From Phycisphaerales bacterium (GTDB taxonomy: Bacteria > Planctomycetota > Phycisphaerae > UBA1845), in assembly GCA_020639095.1 (NCBI GenBank), contig JACKHH010000001.1:62001-126000 (forward strand): 64,000 nt of DNA, written 5' to 3'. The notes under the pieces were generated by a model, which was given only the letters and a program-made list of their open reading frames with translations, did no database searches and was not told where the DNA came from. The number at the start of each line of letters is the position of its first letter. Within the stretch, counting starts at the first letter, position 1. Below are positions 8,461 to 17,198 of the stretch, one piece after another. Both the position numbers and the translations under genes were made by a program.

Positions 8461-9381
8461 CTACGATTCCGCGAGCGTCGCCTGCACCGCATACTGCCAG
8501 TACCCGTATGCCATGCGATAACGCGCCCGAACGCCGAACAGATACTTCTCGCGCTTGAACGCGTCTTCGCTGTCATCCGCGAGTGCCGTGAACTCGATCG
8601 GCTCGCGATCTTGAAAGATGAAAGGCCGGACCACGGCATTGGTCTTGAGCAGGTACCACGTGTCGGTGCTCGTCAACCACGGAAACGCCACGACCCGCGC
8701 CGCGCCGTCGAGCACGTTCGTCCCGCCGCCCGCCAGCGTACCGTTCACCGACTCCAGCGCTGGGAAATACAGATTCGGCGGTACGACGCAATACAGCCCG
8801 TCCGCGGTCAAGGCCATCGGCTCGCCCTGATCGTCCTTCTGTGCGAGCAAACGCGATACCGCGGCCACCAGCGAACTGCGAAACTCATCGCTCGAAGGGT
8901 TGCTCGGAACCGACGCGCTTGAGGAGAGCACATTGCTCTGTGTACCGCTCGCACCGCTCACGTGACTGGCGCTGAAGAACGGCACGCCGTCGTAGCTCAG
9001 GTAACCGGCTTGGTCGCCGTTGGCGAGCAACTGCGCAATCAGGTAATCCTTGTGCGTCGCGGCACGATCCGCGAGTTCGCCGACGCGCACGCGAATCTGT
9101 CCGGTCTGATCGTCGGAAATCTCATCGCGATCGACCTCCAGCGTCGCCTCGTACTTGAGATTCTCAAGCGAGTATGACTCGCTGCGCAACCCGCGTGCTA
9201 AACGCCCGTCCGCCCACTCACGCATCTGCGGCACACTGCCCAGCCAGCGATAGATCTCGGTGTGCGTGGTCGAAACCACGCGCGTGGCCAGTTGCCGGTA
9301 ATGTGCCGGCGCCGCCTCGAAGCGATTGAAAAACTCGCTCCGCAACCCCTTGGTCAACAACCCCGTATTGATAATCGCCAC
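8461..9381 (-). CDS. Major capsid protein, Mu gpT-like
   Basis: This protein has 306 residues, matching the gpT (Mu gp34) family. The N-terminus MAIINTGLLTKGLRSEFFNR and the segment EIYRWLGSVPQMREWADGR are typical of Mu-type capsid proteins, as are YSLENLKYEATLEVDRDEI and the late phrase GVRARYRMAYGYWQYAVQA. It forms the icosahedral shell in phages with this family. It lies between the decoration and gp36-like genes, as in the Mu head operon. Sequence length and motifs appear intact, with no frameshift. Confidence 0.92.
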   Translation of the reverse strand: MAIINTGLLTKGLRSEFFNRFEAAPAHYRQLATRVVSTTHTEIYRWLGSVPQMREWADGRLARGLRSESYSLENLKYEATLEVDRDEISDDQTGQIRVRVGELADRAATHKDYLIAQLLANGDQAGYLSYDGVPFFSASHVSGASGTQSNVLSSSASVPSNPSSDEFRSSLVAAVSRLLAQKDDQGEPMALTADGLYCVVPPNLYFPALESVNGTLAGGGTNVLDGAARVVAFPWLTSTDTWYLLKTNAVVRPFIFQDREPIEFTALADDSEDAFKREKYLFGVRARYRMAYGYWQYAVQATLAES

Positions 9382-9496
9382 CAGAATGCTCCTATCCCCA
9401 AGTCAATCTTGAGTTCGCGTTCTCTTCATGACGAGGCCAATGACGTTCGTCACCTGTCATTCGTCACTCGTCACCCGCGGTCGCGCAGCGACCGCG

Positions 9497-10249
9497 CTAC
9501 GCCTCAACCGAAATGTCCGCGTCCGCGCCGCCAATCGATGCCACCGCCACCCAGTCGCCGTTGCCATCCGCGATGATGTGGATGAAGTCGCCGATGTCGG
9601 TGATCGACACGTACTTGTTGTCCGCCTGCTTCGCGCCCTTCACATAGACACCGCCCGCCGCGCCGGGCGCGATGCGCAGTTCCTGATCCGCCATGCAAAC
9701 GAACTTGAACGCCGTGCCTTCAGGCGGCGATTGCGGCAGCGTCACAGTCACTGCACCCGCCGCGCCCAAATTGGTGAATACCCCACCCGACTGCCGCGCC
9801 GTCAGTGTGAAAGAAGCCGTGCGATGTTCAACGCGTTCACCGGGCAACCCCGCATCCGTCGGCAAACGCAGAATAATCGTGCCGCTGCTCGCGATCCCGC
9901 GCACGTGCCCGACGAACGTCGCCTGTTGCGGATCGAACGTCAGCGTCGCGTCATCGCTCGCGTACACGCGCCTTCCGATGTCGGCTTGCGTCGAGCCCGA
10001 AAGTGTCAGTTCGAAATCACCGAGCGTGTACACGCGCCCCGACACGTCGCCGTCGTCGCCGCCGCTGTTGTCCATCTCCTCGTAGGCGATGCCCGCGAAG
10101 TCGCCCGCGCCGGATACCGGCTGGGCGTACCCGGTGGCGTTGAATTCCACGAACGCCCCCTTGAAGATCTGCTCGCGCGCAGCCACCGCGACGCTGCGCA
10201 GCTCCTGATCCACGTAGTGGTCCACTTCCCGATTGGCCGTCAGTGCCAT
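9497..10249 (-). CDS. Phage decoration / capsid-stabilising protein with extra C-terminal domain
   Basis: This protein has 250 residues. The first 120 residues (ANREVDHYVDQELRSVAVAA, FKGAFVEFNATGYAQP, FAGIAYEEMDNSG) match the small decoration-type proteins found between the protease and capsid genes in Mu-like elements, where they bind the capsid shell. The C-terminal half (about 130-250) is a separate beta domain, GAAGAVTVTLPQSPPEGTAF, resembling a surface-exposed jelly-roll. The fusion roughly doubles the usual length. No catalytic motif is present. The context, directly upstream of the capsid gene, supports the assignment. Confidence 0.7.
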   Translation of the reverse strand: MALTANREVDHYVDQELRSVAVAAREQIFKGAFVEFNATGYAQPVSGAGDFAGIAYEEMDNSGGDDGDVSGRVYTLGDFELTLSGSTQADIGRRVYASDDATLTFDPQQATFVGHVRGIASSGTIILRLPTDAGLPGERVEHRTASFTLTARQSGGVFTNLGAAGAVTVTLPQSPPEGTAFKFVCMADQELRIAPGAAGGVYVKGAKQADNKYVSITDIGDFIHIIADGNGDWVAVASIGGADADISVEA

Positions 10250-10333
10250 GTTCTGTCACTCCCACCGTTAACTGTTCCGCGATCCGCCAAACGGACCATG
10301 CCCGCACCTGCGCCGCGCACCGGCGGACAGGCG

Positions 10334-11272
10334 CTAGTTCAACCGCTCGCGCAGCGCTTCCGCAACGTACGCGTCCTCGCTGGTCAGCCCCTGGAGCACC
10401 CGATTGGCGCGGTATTCGCGCCGCGCGTGCGCCGCGTTGCTGGTTTCCCGCGCATTGCCGCCGCCCGCCGGCGGAGCCGTTCTGCCCACCGTCACCACCA
10501 CCGGCGCGGTTCGCAGCCACTCGTCAAAAAGTGCTCGATCAGCCAGCGCCAGCGACAGCGCCCACTCGCGCTGCGCAGCGGTCAATTTGCCCGTCGCAGT
10601 CGCGACAATCACCAACTCTTCCGCGTCGCGCCGAGCAGCCGCTTCCTCCATCACGGCTAACCGCGCCTCAGCGGCTGCCAGCACGGTGTGCGCATCCGCG
10701 TCCGGCGCCAAAGCAAGCCGCTGCGACAGCGCCGCCAGCACCGCGCCTTCGTCCTCACACGCCGCGCCGCGCGCATCGTTCACCACCGGCGTCATCCCAA
10801 CAATCGCCGGCTTGTTGGTCAGCGCCACCGAATGCAGCGCCACCAGTCGCCGATCGTCCTTGCGAATGAGCGCCACCGGCGAGAGATAACGATACGCCCG
10901 CGAAGCCAGCACGCGTCGCCCTTCGTCCGTCCAATTCACCGTCGCGACGATGCCCTCGCCCGCAACCGCGGCAAGCGCCGTAATCCAACCCGCAGCCGGT
11001 GCCGTACCCTGCGGAGACGCATAAGCTCCGCCAAGCGTTTGATGCTCGAAGTCGATCGGCAGATCGGTGGCGTGCGCCGCGAAGGCAGCCACCACCGCGT
11101 CACCGGCTTCCGCGTCCACCACAAACGCGCCGCTCGTGCTTTCCACTTCGCCCCACGGCGCGACCACCACGCGCTGCGGCACGTCGCCGCTCAACTCCGC
11201 GCCGACAAGCCGCGCCAGCACCGGGTCGCGATCAGCGCCCGTTGATCCTGTTGGTTTTTCGCAATTCGCCAT
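10334..11272 (-). CDS. Mu gpI-like prohead protease/scaffold protein
   Basis: This protein has 312 residues. The N-terminal protease half shows the family phrases DLPIDFEHQTLGG, AAGWITALAAV and VNWTDEGRRVLASRAYRYLSP, followed by LVALHSVALTNKPAIVGM, all conserved in the phage I-like protease (Mu gp32). The C-terminal half is helical and Ala-rich, with an internal region resembling the overlapping scaffold product (Mu Z). The protein matures the prohead after assembly on the scaffold. It sits between the portal and decoration genes in the expected order. The Mu F/gp30 minor head gene, normally between portal and protease, is absent: only 73 bases separate them. Confidence 0.88.
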   Translation of the reverse strand: MANCEKPTGSTGADRDPVLARLVGAELSGDVPQRVVVAPWGEVESTSGAFVVDAEAGDAVVAAFAAHATDLPIDFEHQTLGGAYASPQGTAPAAGWITALAAVAGEGIVATVNWTDEGRRVLASRAYRYLSPVALIRKDDRRLVALHSVALTNKPAIVGMTPVVNDARGAACEDEGAVLAALSQRLALAPDADAHTVLAAAEARLAVMEEAAARRDAEELVIVATATGKLTAAQREWALSLALADRALFDEWLRTAPVVVTVGRTAPPAGGGNARETSNAAHARREYRANRVLQGLTSEDAYVAEALRERLN

Positions 11273-11345
11273 GCCTCTCCCCTGCTAGATATGCCTGCTT
11301 CCGGCGGGTGCGCCGGCGCTACAAACGACTAACCTGTCGACCGAT

Positions 11346-12650
11346 TCACGAATTCGTGGAAGTGTTCGCGCCGCCGAGCACCGGCTCGCCATCCGCGACC
11401 GCGGGAATCCCCAGCGCTGTCCGCGTCCACGCAAGCGGAACCGGCACGCCCAAACGGTTGACGGCTGCGTCGAGCACGTCGGTGAATTCGTTGAGATTGC
11501 GCGGCACATCAAGCTCGCGCTGGAAGTACGGTACCGGCGCATCCGAGCCGAAACGCAAACGCGTCAGCGGCGTGAGCACGTCGCGGCGAATCGTCCGCGC
11601 TTCCTTGCGCATATCGTCGGCGCGAATGTCCTTGCGCACTTCCTCGTGGATCTTTGTCGCCCCGAACGACCCGCCCAGCCCCGGCGTTTCCGTCGTCAGC
11701 GTCTGCCCGAGCCAGGCCTTGCTCGTCTCGCGGTTGAGAAAATCGCAAAGATCCTCGTATGGCGGCGGCGCTTTGCCCTGTCCCGCCTCGACGAATTGAA
11801 GCTCGATCGCGTTGCTGAACACACCCGCCGCGTTGCTCCCCAGCGTTTCGAGCATGTGCAGCATTTCCTGCTTTTCCTCGGGCGTAACCGACGCGTCGTA
11901 GCGCGCGATGCGCACCGGCATACCGAAAAGCTCGGCGAAGATCATCCAGTCCTTCAACGCCAGATTCTTCGCCAGGAACACCAGCGCCGTCGCGCGCAAC
12001 AACCCACCGCACATCGGGTGCCCGCTCACGGCGTGCGGCGAATGCACAATGAACTTGTTCGGCAGAAGCGCGACCCCCTCGCGATCGTGCTCCGCGGTAA
12101 GCACGCGCGGACGATCCAACGCGTCGAACGTGATGCGATTAAAGTCAACCGGCAACACATCAACAAGCGTCAACCCTTCCGCACCGCTGTCCCACACCAA
12201 CTCCGCGAGCGCAATGTTGCGCCCCAGCGCAAGCGCCAAATGCTGCAAAACATCATCAAACGTCTCGATGCGCGCAAGCACGCCACGGCAATAGTCCGCC
12301 GCGGCATCCGCTGCCGAACGATCCACCCCCGCCACCACGTCAGCCGCACTCGCCACCGTCCAAGGCAATCCGGTCAGCGCCAATCGCCGCTTGCTCGCCA
12401 CCGCGTAGAGATGCGCATCCTTCTCCTCCATCTCCTCGAAAAGCTGCATCGCCTGCGACACATCGCCCGCGTCCGCATCGTGCAGAATCGCCGTCAAGCG
12501 CCGCGGCGTCAGCCCCGTGGACGGATAGTCGCGCGCCACATCGGCCATACGCGGCGAAAGCAGACGCCCTACCCCAGGCCGGCGAGCGCCATCACCCCGC
12601 GCGCCGCGAATACTGTTCACCACGCGCGATGCCCAACCCAATCCCGCCAT
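11346..12650 (-). CDS. Portal protein, Mu gp29-like (DUF935)
   Basis: This protein has 434 residues. Recognisable DUF935 phrases include STGLTPRRLTAILHDADAGD, AMQLFEEMEEKDAHLYAVA and SKRRLALTGLPWTV near the N-terminus. LALGRNIALAELVWD, KDWMIFAELFGMPVRIARYD and TPEEKQEMLHMLETLG follow. The portal dodecamer forms the DNA entry vertex and docks the terminase. The length is slightly shorter than Mu gp29 but intact. The gene follows the terminase gene by 68 bases, in the Mu order. No frameshift is seen. Confidence 0.9.
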   Translation of the reverse strand: MAGLGWASRVVNSIRGARGDGARRPGVGRLLSPRMADVARDYPSTGLTPRRLTAILHDADAGDVSQAMQLFEEMEEKDAHLYAVASKRRLALTGLPWTVASAADVVAGVDRSAADAAADYCRGVLARIETFDDVLQHLALALGRNIALAELVWDSGAEGLTLVDVLPVDFNRITFDALDRPRVLTAEHDREGVALLPNKFIVHSPHAVSGHPMCGGLLRATALVFLAKNLALKDWMIFAELFGMPVRIARYDASVTPEEKQEMLHMLETLGSNAAGVFSNAIELQFVEAGQGKAPPPYEDLCDFLNRETSKAWLGQTLTTETPGLGGSFGATKIHEEVRKDIRADDMRKEARTIRRDVLTPLTRLRFGSDAPVPYFQRELDVPRNLNEFTDVLDAAVNRLGVPVPLAWTRTALGIPAVADGEPVLGGANTSTNS

Positions 12651-12718
12651 CTCTCACCCCCAAATTCCGGGTCACTAAACAATGACCAGTGATCTTCGAT
12701 CTGTGATCTTTGATCCGA

Positions 12719-14134
12719 CTACCACACCCCGCGCCGCCCATACTGCACCGGCTTGACGCGCAGCATCTCGATCGGCCCGGGTGCTTGCTCCGCCGCCTGT
12801 ACGGCAAGAGCAGCCGCCCAAAACCGATCCGCGTGGTGCCCGTCACGCCGCGACGCCCCGAGCGTCATTTGCCCGGTCGCGCTCGTCCGCCGTTCGATGC
12901 TGTGCCAGTCATTGCGAATTGCCTCATCCACCGGAATGCGAATGCGTTGATCCTCGACCGCGATCCGCAATCGGCCCGCGAGTTGCGTCTTGATGCCCGC
13001 CGTAAACGTCACGGCTTCGATGCGATGCTTCCCGAATTGCGTCTGCGCTTCCTCCGCAAGCTGCATGCCCAGTCCGCCGGCATCAATGCAGCAACGCCGC
13101 AAACTCCGCAGCCGCAGGTACTCGCTCATCCGCTCGAACTGCCTGCGAAACGTCGCCCCGGAAATCTCAAGCACGCTCCGCGTCACCAACGCATCCGCGC
13201 GCCGCGCCAGCACCCAAATCACCGTCAGATCGCGCCGCCGCCCGATATCCACCCCGGCATACAACTCCTCCCGCGGGTGCAAGTCGCACGCGGGTGTGTA
13301 CTTTTCAAGGTCCGCGTCCTCGCACGCGGCGATTTGTTCATAGGTGAGGTATGCCGTGGCTTCGTCGAGAAACTCGCAGAGAAACTCCTGGCGAAACAAC
13401 TCCTCGTCGCCCATGCTTCGCCGCACCGTCTCGATGTCGACATCCAGCCCCTGCCGAACCGCGTCGGGCAGCGTCACCGTTGAATGCGAAAAACGCGGGT
13501 TGTCCCGCAGCCGGGCAAACATGTTGGCAATTCCCTTAGGCGTGGAGGCAACGTCCAGTTCCCCGTCGCCGCGCAGCAGCGTGGGAAACATCGCCGCCCA
13601 GATGTCGCGATCCTCCGCGTGCATCGCGAACTCGTCGAGGAACACATCGCCCGTGAAACCCCGCGCCGTCTGCGGATTCGCCGGTAGCCCAATAATGCGC
13701 ACCCCGCCCGGCAACCGAATCTCAAGTTGCTTGAAACGCGTGCTCGCGAAGTAACGATCGCCCAGCGCCTCCGACGCGATCTTCAGCGCCGCGCAGTGCT
13801 GCCGCACCTTCGCCATGAGTTCCCGGCTTTGGCGTTCGCCGGCGGAGAGGAACACCTGCGTTCGCCGCCGCTGCAAACCGCGCAGCAATCGCCGCAGGGA
13901 TTTCGTGAAGCTCTTGCCCGTCTGCCGCGACCAGCAACACCAGCGAAACCGCGCGTCGCACTCCACATCCGCGCGCTGATACGCCAGCAGCGGAACCGCC
14001 GGTTTCACCTCGGCGGGCAGCTTACCCGCGGACGCCTGCCCCGCATCGCCAGGATGGACCGACTCCGCGTGCGTCATCGGCCAGACAACTTGCCGGGCGC
14101 TACACAAACCAACGGCCCGCACTGTGTCCCGCAT
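12719..14134 (-). CDS. Large terminase subunit, Mu gp28-like
   Basis: This 471-residue protein is the ATP-driven DNA packaging motor and nuclease. The Walker A is SRQTGKS (69-75), the Walker B VFLDEF (164-169), with the coupling motif STPKG at 198-202. The nuclease domain starts at GVDIGRRRDL with acidic Asp296. The catalytic set therefore appears complete. This is the first gene of the block on its strand. The start is uncertain: an internal Met20 (MTHAESVHPGD) is also possible. The small terminase subunit (gp27-like) was not found upstream, since the next gene is a divergent cellular gene. The distance to the divergent start codon is only 86 bases. Confidence 0.92.
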   Translation of the reverse strand: MRDTVRAVGLCSARQVVWPMTHAESVHPGDAGQASAGKLPAEVKPAVPLLAYQRADVECDARFRWCCWSRQTGKSFTKSLRRLLRGLQRRRTQVFLSAGERQSRELMAKVRQHCAALKIASEALGDRYFASTRFKQLEIRLPGGVRIIGLPANPQTARGFTGDVFLDEFAMHAEDRDIWAAMFPTLLRGDGELDVASTPKGIANMFARLRDNPRFSHSTVTLPDAVRQGLDVDIETVRRSMGDEELFRQEFLCEFLDEATAYLTYEQIAACEDADLEKYTPACDLHPREELYAGVDIGRRRDLTVIWVLARRADALVTRSVLEISGATFRRQFERMSEYLRLRSLRRCCIDAGGLGMQLAEEAQTQFGKHRIEAVTFTAGIKTQLAGRLRIAVEDQRIRIPVDEAIRNDWHSIERRTSATGQMTLGASRRDGHHADRFWAAALAVQAAEQAPGPIEMLRVKPVQYGRRGVW

Positions 14135-14220
14135 CTACGCTTGCCACGCATGCGCCGTCGCGATACAACGCCCCTTCGTGCTTTGGGGACGAATCACTGC
14201 CAGCAGAGCGGAGCGACATC

Positions 14221-16530
14221 TTGGGATTTTCACGCCGGACAACGCGGTGGTTTGGGGCATGGTGGGTTGTGGCGTGCTGCGCGCCGCTGACGGTGCGATC
14301 GGCTGAGCCTGCCGTAGCTCCGCCCGATCCCGCGCAGTGGATCGCCGACTACGCCATCTACTTTGGTCAAAACATCAGCGACCCCGCGCCGGACGACGGC
14401 GAGTACGTGCTTGCGTGGCTCGATGTGGCGGTACGCGTTTCCCCCGATCTTGCGGAAGCGCACCTTTGGCGCTACGACCTGCTCACCCGCATGAAGCGTC
14501 CGGACGAAGCCCGGGCTGCGCTCGCCGACTATTGCCGCAGCGCTCCCGACGACCTCAGCGCCGCCTTCAACCTGCTCGACCTCCAGTTCGCCGCCGCCAA
14601 GAAAGCGGAAGATCGCCTGCAACTCTGTCGCGACCGACTCGCCGAATCCGACATCGCTCACGAGTTCGCCAGCGACCTGCATCGTCGCATCGCGGAAATC
14701 ATCTTCGCCCAGGGCGATACTGCCGGAGCAATCAACGAAGCGCGGCAAGCCGTGAACCTCGTCCCGCTCAATCTTCCTGCGCAGCAACTGCTCGCGATGC
14801 TTGAGAACCGCGCGACAGAACCCGCGACGCAGGTGGAGCTGTTGCTCACGGAGTTGGGCGTGCGTCCAGCATCCGTCGACGCCCGCTGGCGACTCGCGGA
14901 CACGCTCGCAGCCCTGGGCATGACGGATGATGCGCTCGCGTGGTATGCACACACCGAGACCGCGCTTGCCCGGCAGAATCCCGGGAATCCCCCGCCATTT
15001 GATTTGTTACTCGCGACCGCCGATGTCCGCGCTGATTCCGGTGACTACGAAGGCGCCATCGCCGACTGCAACCGCATCCTGTCCGCGGATCCGGAGAACC
15101 TGGCTGCCGCTCACAAGCTCATTCTCATCGCGCGGCGTGCGGAACGCAGCCAAACCGCGAAAACCCAAACCGAACAACTCGCGCTCAACCTCAGCAAGAT
15201 CGAGGAACAAGCGGTAACCCTACGCAACCCTGCCGTGTGCTACCAGATTGCTCTATTCCACCTGGACATCGACTTTGACGCGACCCGCGCCCTCGAATTC
15301 GCCCGTCATGCCGACGGATTTCGTCCCAACAACATCGACATCCGTACCGCCCTCGGCAGAGCGCTGCTCGACAACAACAAACTCGACGAAGCCATCAGCG
15401 TCTTGCAGCCCATCGCACCCGCCGATGCGGACGCAGCCCTCGCGCTCGCCCGCGCCTTGCGATCACAGAACCGGCCCGACGAAGCGACAGCCGTCCTTCA
15501 GGAAGCAGCCCGTCACCGCTTCGCCGGGGAGTCGTACCGGAAAATCCAAGCCGTGCTCCGCGAACTGCACGCGGACATCCCGCCCCAACCAAACCGCGCC
15601 GCCGTGCGCAACACGCTCGATGCGTTTGACTCGGCTGTGCTCGACTTCAATGTCAACCCAGCCGACGCCATCGCATTCGCGGTGAAGCTTCGCAACGATG
15701 AGCTTCCCATCACTGCGGCGATCTTCGCGGACGTGACACTGACGAATGTCGGATCGTATCCGGTGACGATTGGTGACAACCGCATGCTGCCACCGCACGT
15801 GGCCGTCAACATGATTGGCGATCGCAAGGATGCAACGCTGCACACCGGCTACCTGACGATCGACCTCAACAAACGCTACGTGCTGTTTCCCGGCGAGCAC
15901 ATGACCGTGCCCGCTCGGCTTGGATCTGTGGCCATTCGCCCCGAACTTTGGTATCAGCCGCAGCGCAAAAGCTCGTTCACCTTCACGTTCACGCTCGCGC
16001 CGATCCTGACGGACGAAGGCGAAATCGTACCTCAGTTCCCCGACCTCGCGCCGGTGACCTGCACGCTCAAGCGTCGCCCGGTAGAAGCATCGCGCCCGTC
16101 GCTCGACCGCTTGATCGCCCAGTTGCAGACCGGCAGCGAACCCGAGCGCTTGGCCGCGGTCGACATCGTCGACGCGCTGCTCAACGAACGCATCGAGGCG
16201 ATTCAATCGACCGTTCAGGACTACCCGGCCTCGGTCGTCACGGTGAAAGAACTTAATGGCCTGCTGTTTTCCGCGCTTAGCGACGCGTCGCCGATCGTGC
16301 GCGCCAAAGCCGCGTACCAGTTCAACTTCGGCAAGCTCGACGACGACACCATCGCCAAGCTCGCACCGCTGCTCGCCGATCCAGACTTCCTGCCGCGCCT
16401 GGTGGTGTGCGATCTCTTCGGCAAACGCCAACGCAAAGTCTTTCTCCCGGTCCTCGAACGCTTCCAGAAGGACCCCGACCCGCTGGTAGCCCGCGTGGCG
16501 ACGCTGCACTACAAGCGCATAACGGAGTAG
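14221..16530 (+). CDS. Exported TPR and HEAT-like repeat protein
   Basis: This protein has 769 residues and appears to start at TTG with GGAG 8 bases upstream. The following SRRTTRWFGAWWVVACCAPL is a signal peptide with a basic region and hydrophobic core. Residues about 60-450 form tetratricopeptide-like helix pairs (DLAEAHLWRYDLL, EGAIADCNRILSADPENLAAAHK, DEAISVLQPIAPADADAALAL). A beta region follows at about 470-620, and the final 140 residues are HEAT-like (ASPIVRAKAAYQFNFGKLDDD). Such proteins scaffold envelope complexes. It has no enzyme motif. It is divergent from the terminase and probably belongs to the host. The partner is unknown. Confidence 0.75.
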   Translation: MGFSRRTTRWFGAWWVVACCAPLTVRSAEPAVAPPDPAQWIADYAIYFGQNISDPAPDDGEYVLAWLDVAVRVSPDLAEAHLWRYDLLTRMKRPDEARAALADYCRSAPDDLSAAFNLLDLQFAAAKKAEDRLQLCRDRLAESDIAHEFASDLHRRIAEIIFAQGDTAGAINEARQAVNLVPLNLPAQQLLAMLENRATEPATQVELLLTELGVRPASVDARWRLADTLAALGMTDDALAWYAHTETALARQNPGNPPPFDLLLATADVRADSGDYEGAIADCNRILSADPENLAAAHKLILIARRAERSQTAKTQTEQLALNLSKIEEQAVTLRNPAVCYQIALFHLDIDFDATRALEFARHADGFRPNNIDIRTALGRALLDNNKLDEAISVLQPIAPADADAALALARALRSQNRPDEATAVLQEAARHRFAGESYRKIQAVLRELHADIPPQPNRAAVRNTLDAFDSAVLDFNVNPADAIAFAVKLRNDELPITAAIFADVTLTNVGSYPVTIGDNRMLPPHVAVNMIGDRKDATLHTGYLTIDLNKRYVLFPGEHMTVPARLGSVAIRPELWYQPQRKSSFTFTFTLAPILTDEGEIVPQFPDLAPVTCTLKRRPVEASRPSLDRLIAQLQTGSEPERLAAVDIVDALLNERIEAIQSTVQDYPASVVTVKELNGLLFSALSDASPIVRAKAAYQFNFGKLDDDTIAKLAPLLADPDFLPRLVVCDLFGKRQRKVFLPVLERFQKDPDPLVARVATLHYKRITE

Positions 16531-16556
16531 ACGCACGAAGATACAAACGCGCATCC

Positions 16557-16579
16557 GTGCCACTGCTCTTGAGCAGTGG
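16557..16579. repeat. REP palindrome, left partner of the RAYT gene
   Basis: The core CCACTGCTCTTGAGCAGTGG (16560-16579) is a perfect 9-bp stem with a 2-base loop. With three adjoining bases on the left it is an exact reverse complement of 17159-17181. It lies 15 bases before the transposase start. Confidence 0.9.
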
Positions 16580-16594
16580 AGCAAGGCATTCACG

Positions 16595-17152
16595 ATGGAT
16601 TCCCTACCACGAAGGACGCGCGAAGCCTGGAACGAGCCCGGACATGCCCATTTCTTGACGTACTCTTGTTACCAACGACTACCGTTGCTGACTGGTGATC
16701 GCGCTCGTCGATGGGTTGTCGATGCGCTTGCCAGTACGCGGTCAACTCTTGACGTGGCACTCTGGGCATACGCGATCATGCCTGAACATGTGCACGTCCT
16801 GTTTTGCCCGCGGCGAGCTGACTATGAAATGCGGAGAATCCTCGCGAATTTGAAGCATCCGGTGAGTGATGCGGCGCGTGCGTTCTTGGATGAGTGCGAA
16901 AATGAAGAATGGCTCACACGCCTAACTGTGGAGTATCCTTCGCGCAGTACGTTTCGATTCTGGCAGCCAGGCGGCGGATACGACAAGAACCTGTTTCGTG
17001 GAAAAACCCTGCCGGCAGTAATCAACTACATTCATGCCAACCCGGTTCGACGCGGTTTGGTGGATGAGCCTTTGGATTGGAATTGGTCCAGCGCTCGCCA
17101 CTGGGAGGGATACCGAGATGTCCCGCTTGAGATGGATGAGATCTTGACTTGA
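16595..17152 (+). CDS. REP-associated tyrosine transposase (RAYT, Y1/IS200-like)
   Basis: This protein has 185 residues. It contains the HUH nuclease motif PEHVHVLF in a typical context (WAYAIMPEHVHVLFCPR). The second conserved block, NYIHANPVRRGLV, includes the catalytic Tyr region and appears in the usual place, followed by WNWSSARHWEG, a RAYT tail motif. These domesticated relatives of IS200 transposases process REP hairpins as single strands. The gene is bracketed by exact inverted copies of a 23-base REP (16557-16579 and 17159-17181), the latter only 6 bases after the stop. It is neither in an operon nor truncated. Confidence 0.92.
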   Translation: MDSLPRRTREAWNEPGHAHFLTYSCYQRLPLLTGDRARRWVVDALASTRSTLDVALWAYAIMPEHVHVLFCPRRADYEMRRILANLKHPVSDAARAFLDECENEEWLTRLTVEYPSRSTFRFWQPGGGYDKNLFRGKTLPAVINYIHANPVRRGLVDEPLDWNWSSARHWEGYRDVPLEMDEILT

Positions 17153-17158
17153 TCAGCA

Positions 17159-17181
17159 CCACTGCTCAAGAGCAGTGGCAC
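17159..17181. repeat. REP palindrome, right partner of the RAYT gene
   Basis: These 23 bases are the reverse complement of 16557-16579. The core CCACTGCTCAAGAGCAGTGG (17159-17178) is a perfect hairpin. A related solo copy with a few changes lies at 43253-43277. Confidence 0.9.
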
Positions 17182-17198
17182 ACGGGCGGCACTACCGC

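Noticed and set aside
9382..9496. Possible short tandem repeats with GTCACTCGTCACC-type sequence in the gap between capsid and decoration genes
   Set aside because: The units are too degenerate and short to define as a repeat array or att site.
9428..10660. Plus-strand 410-codon frame
   Set aside because: It lies opposite the decoration and protease genes, is Arg-rich and lacks any motif.
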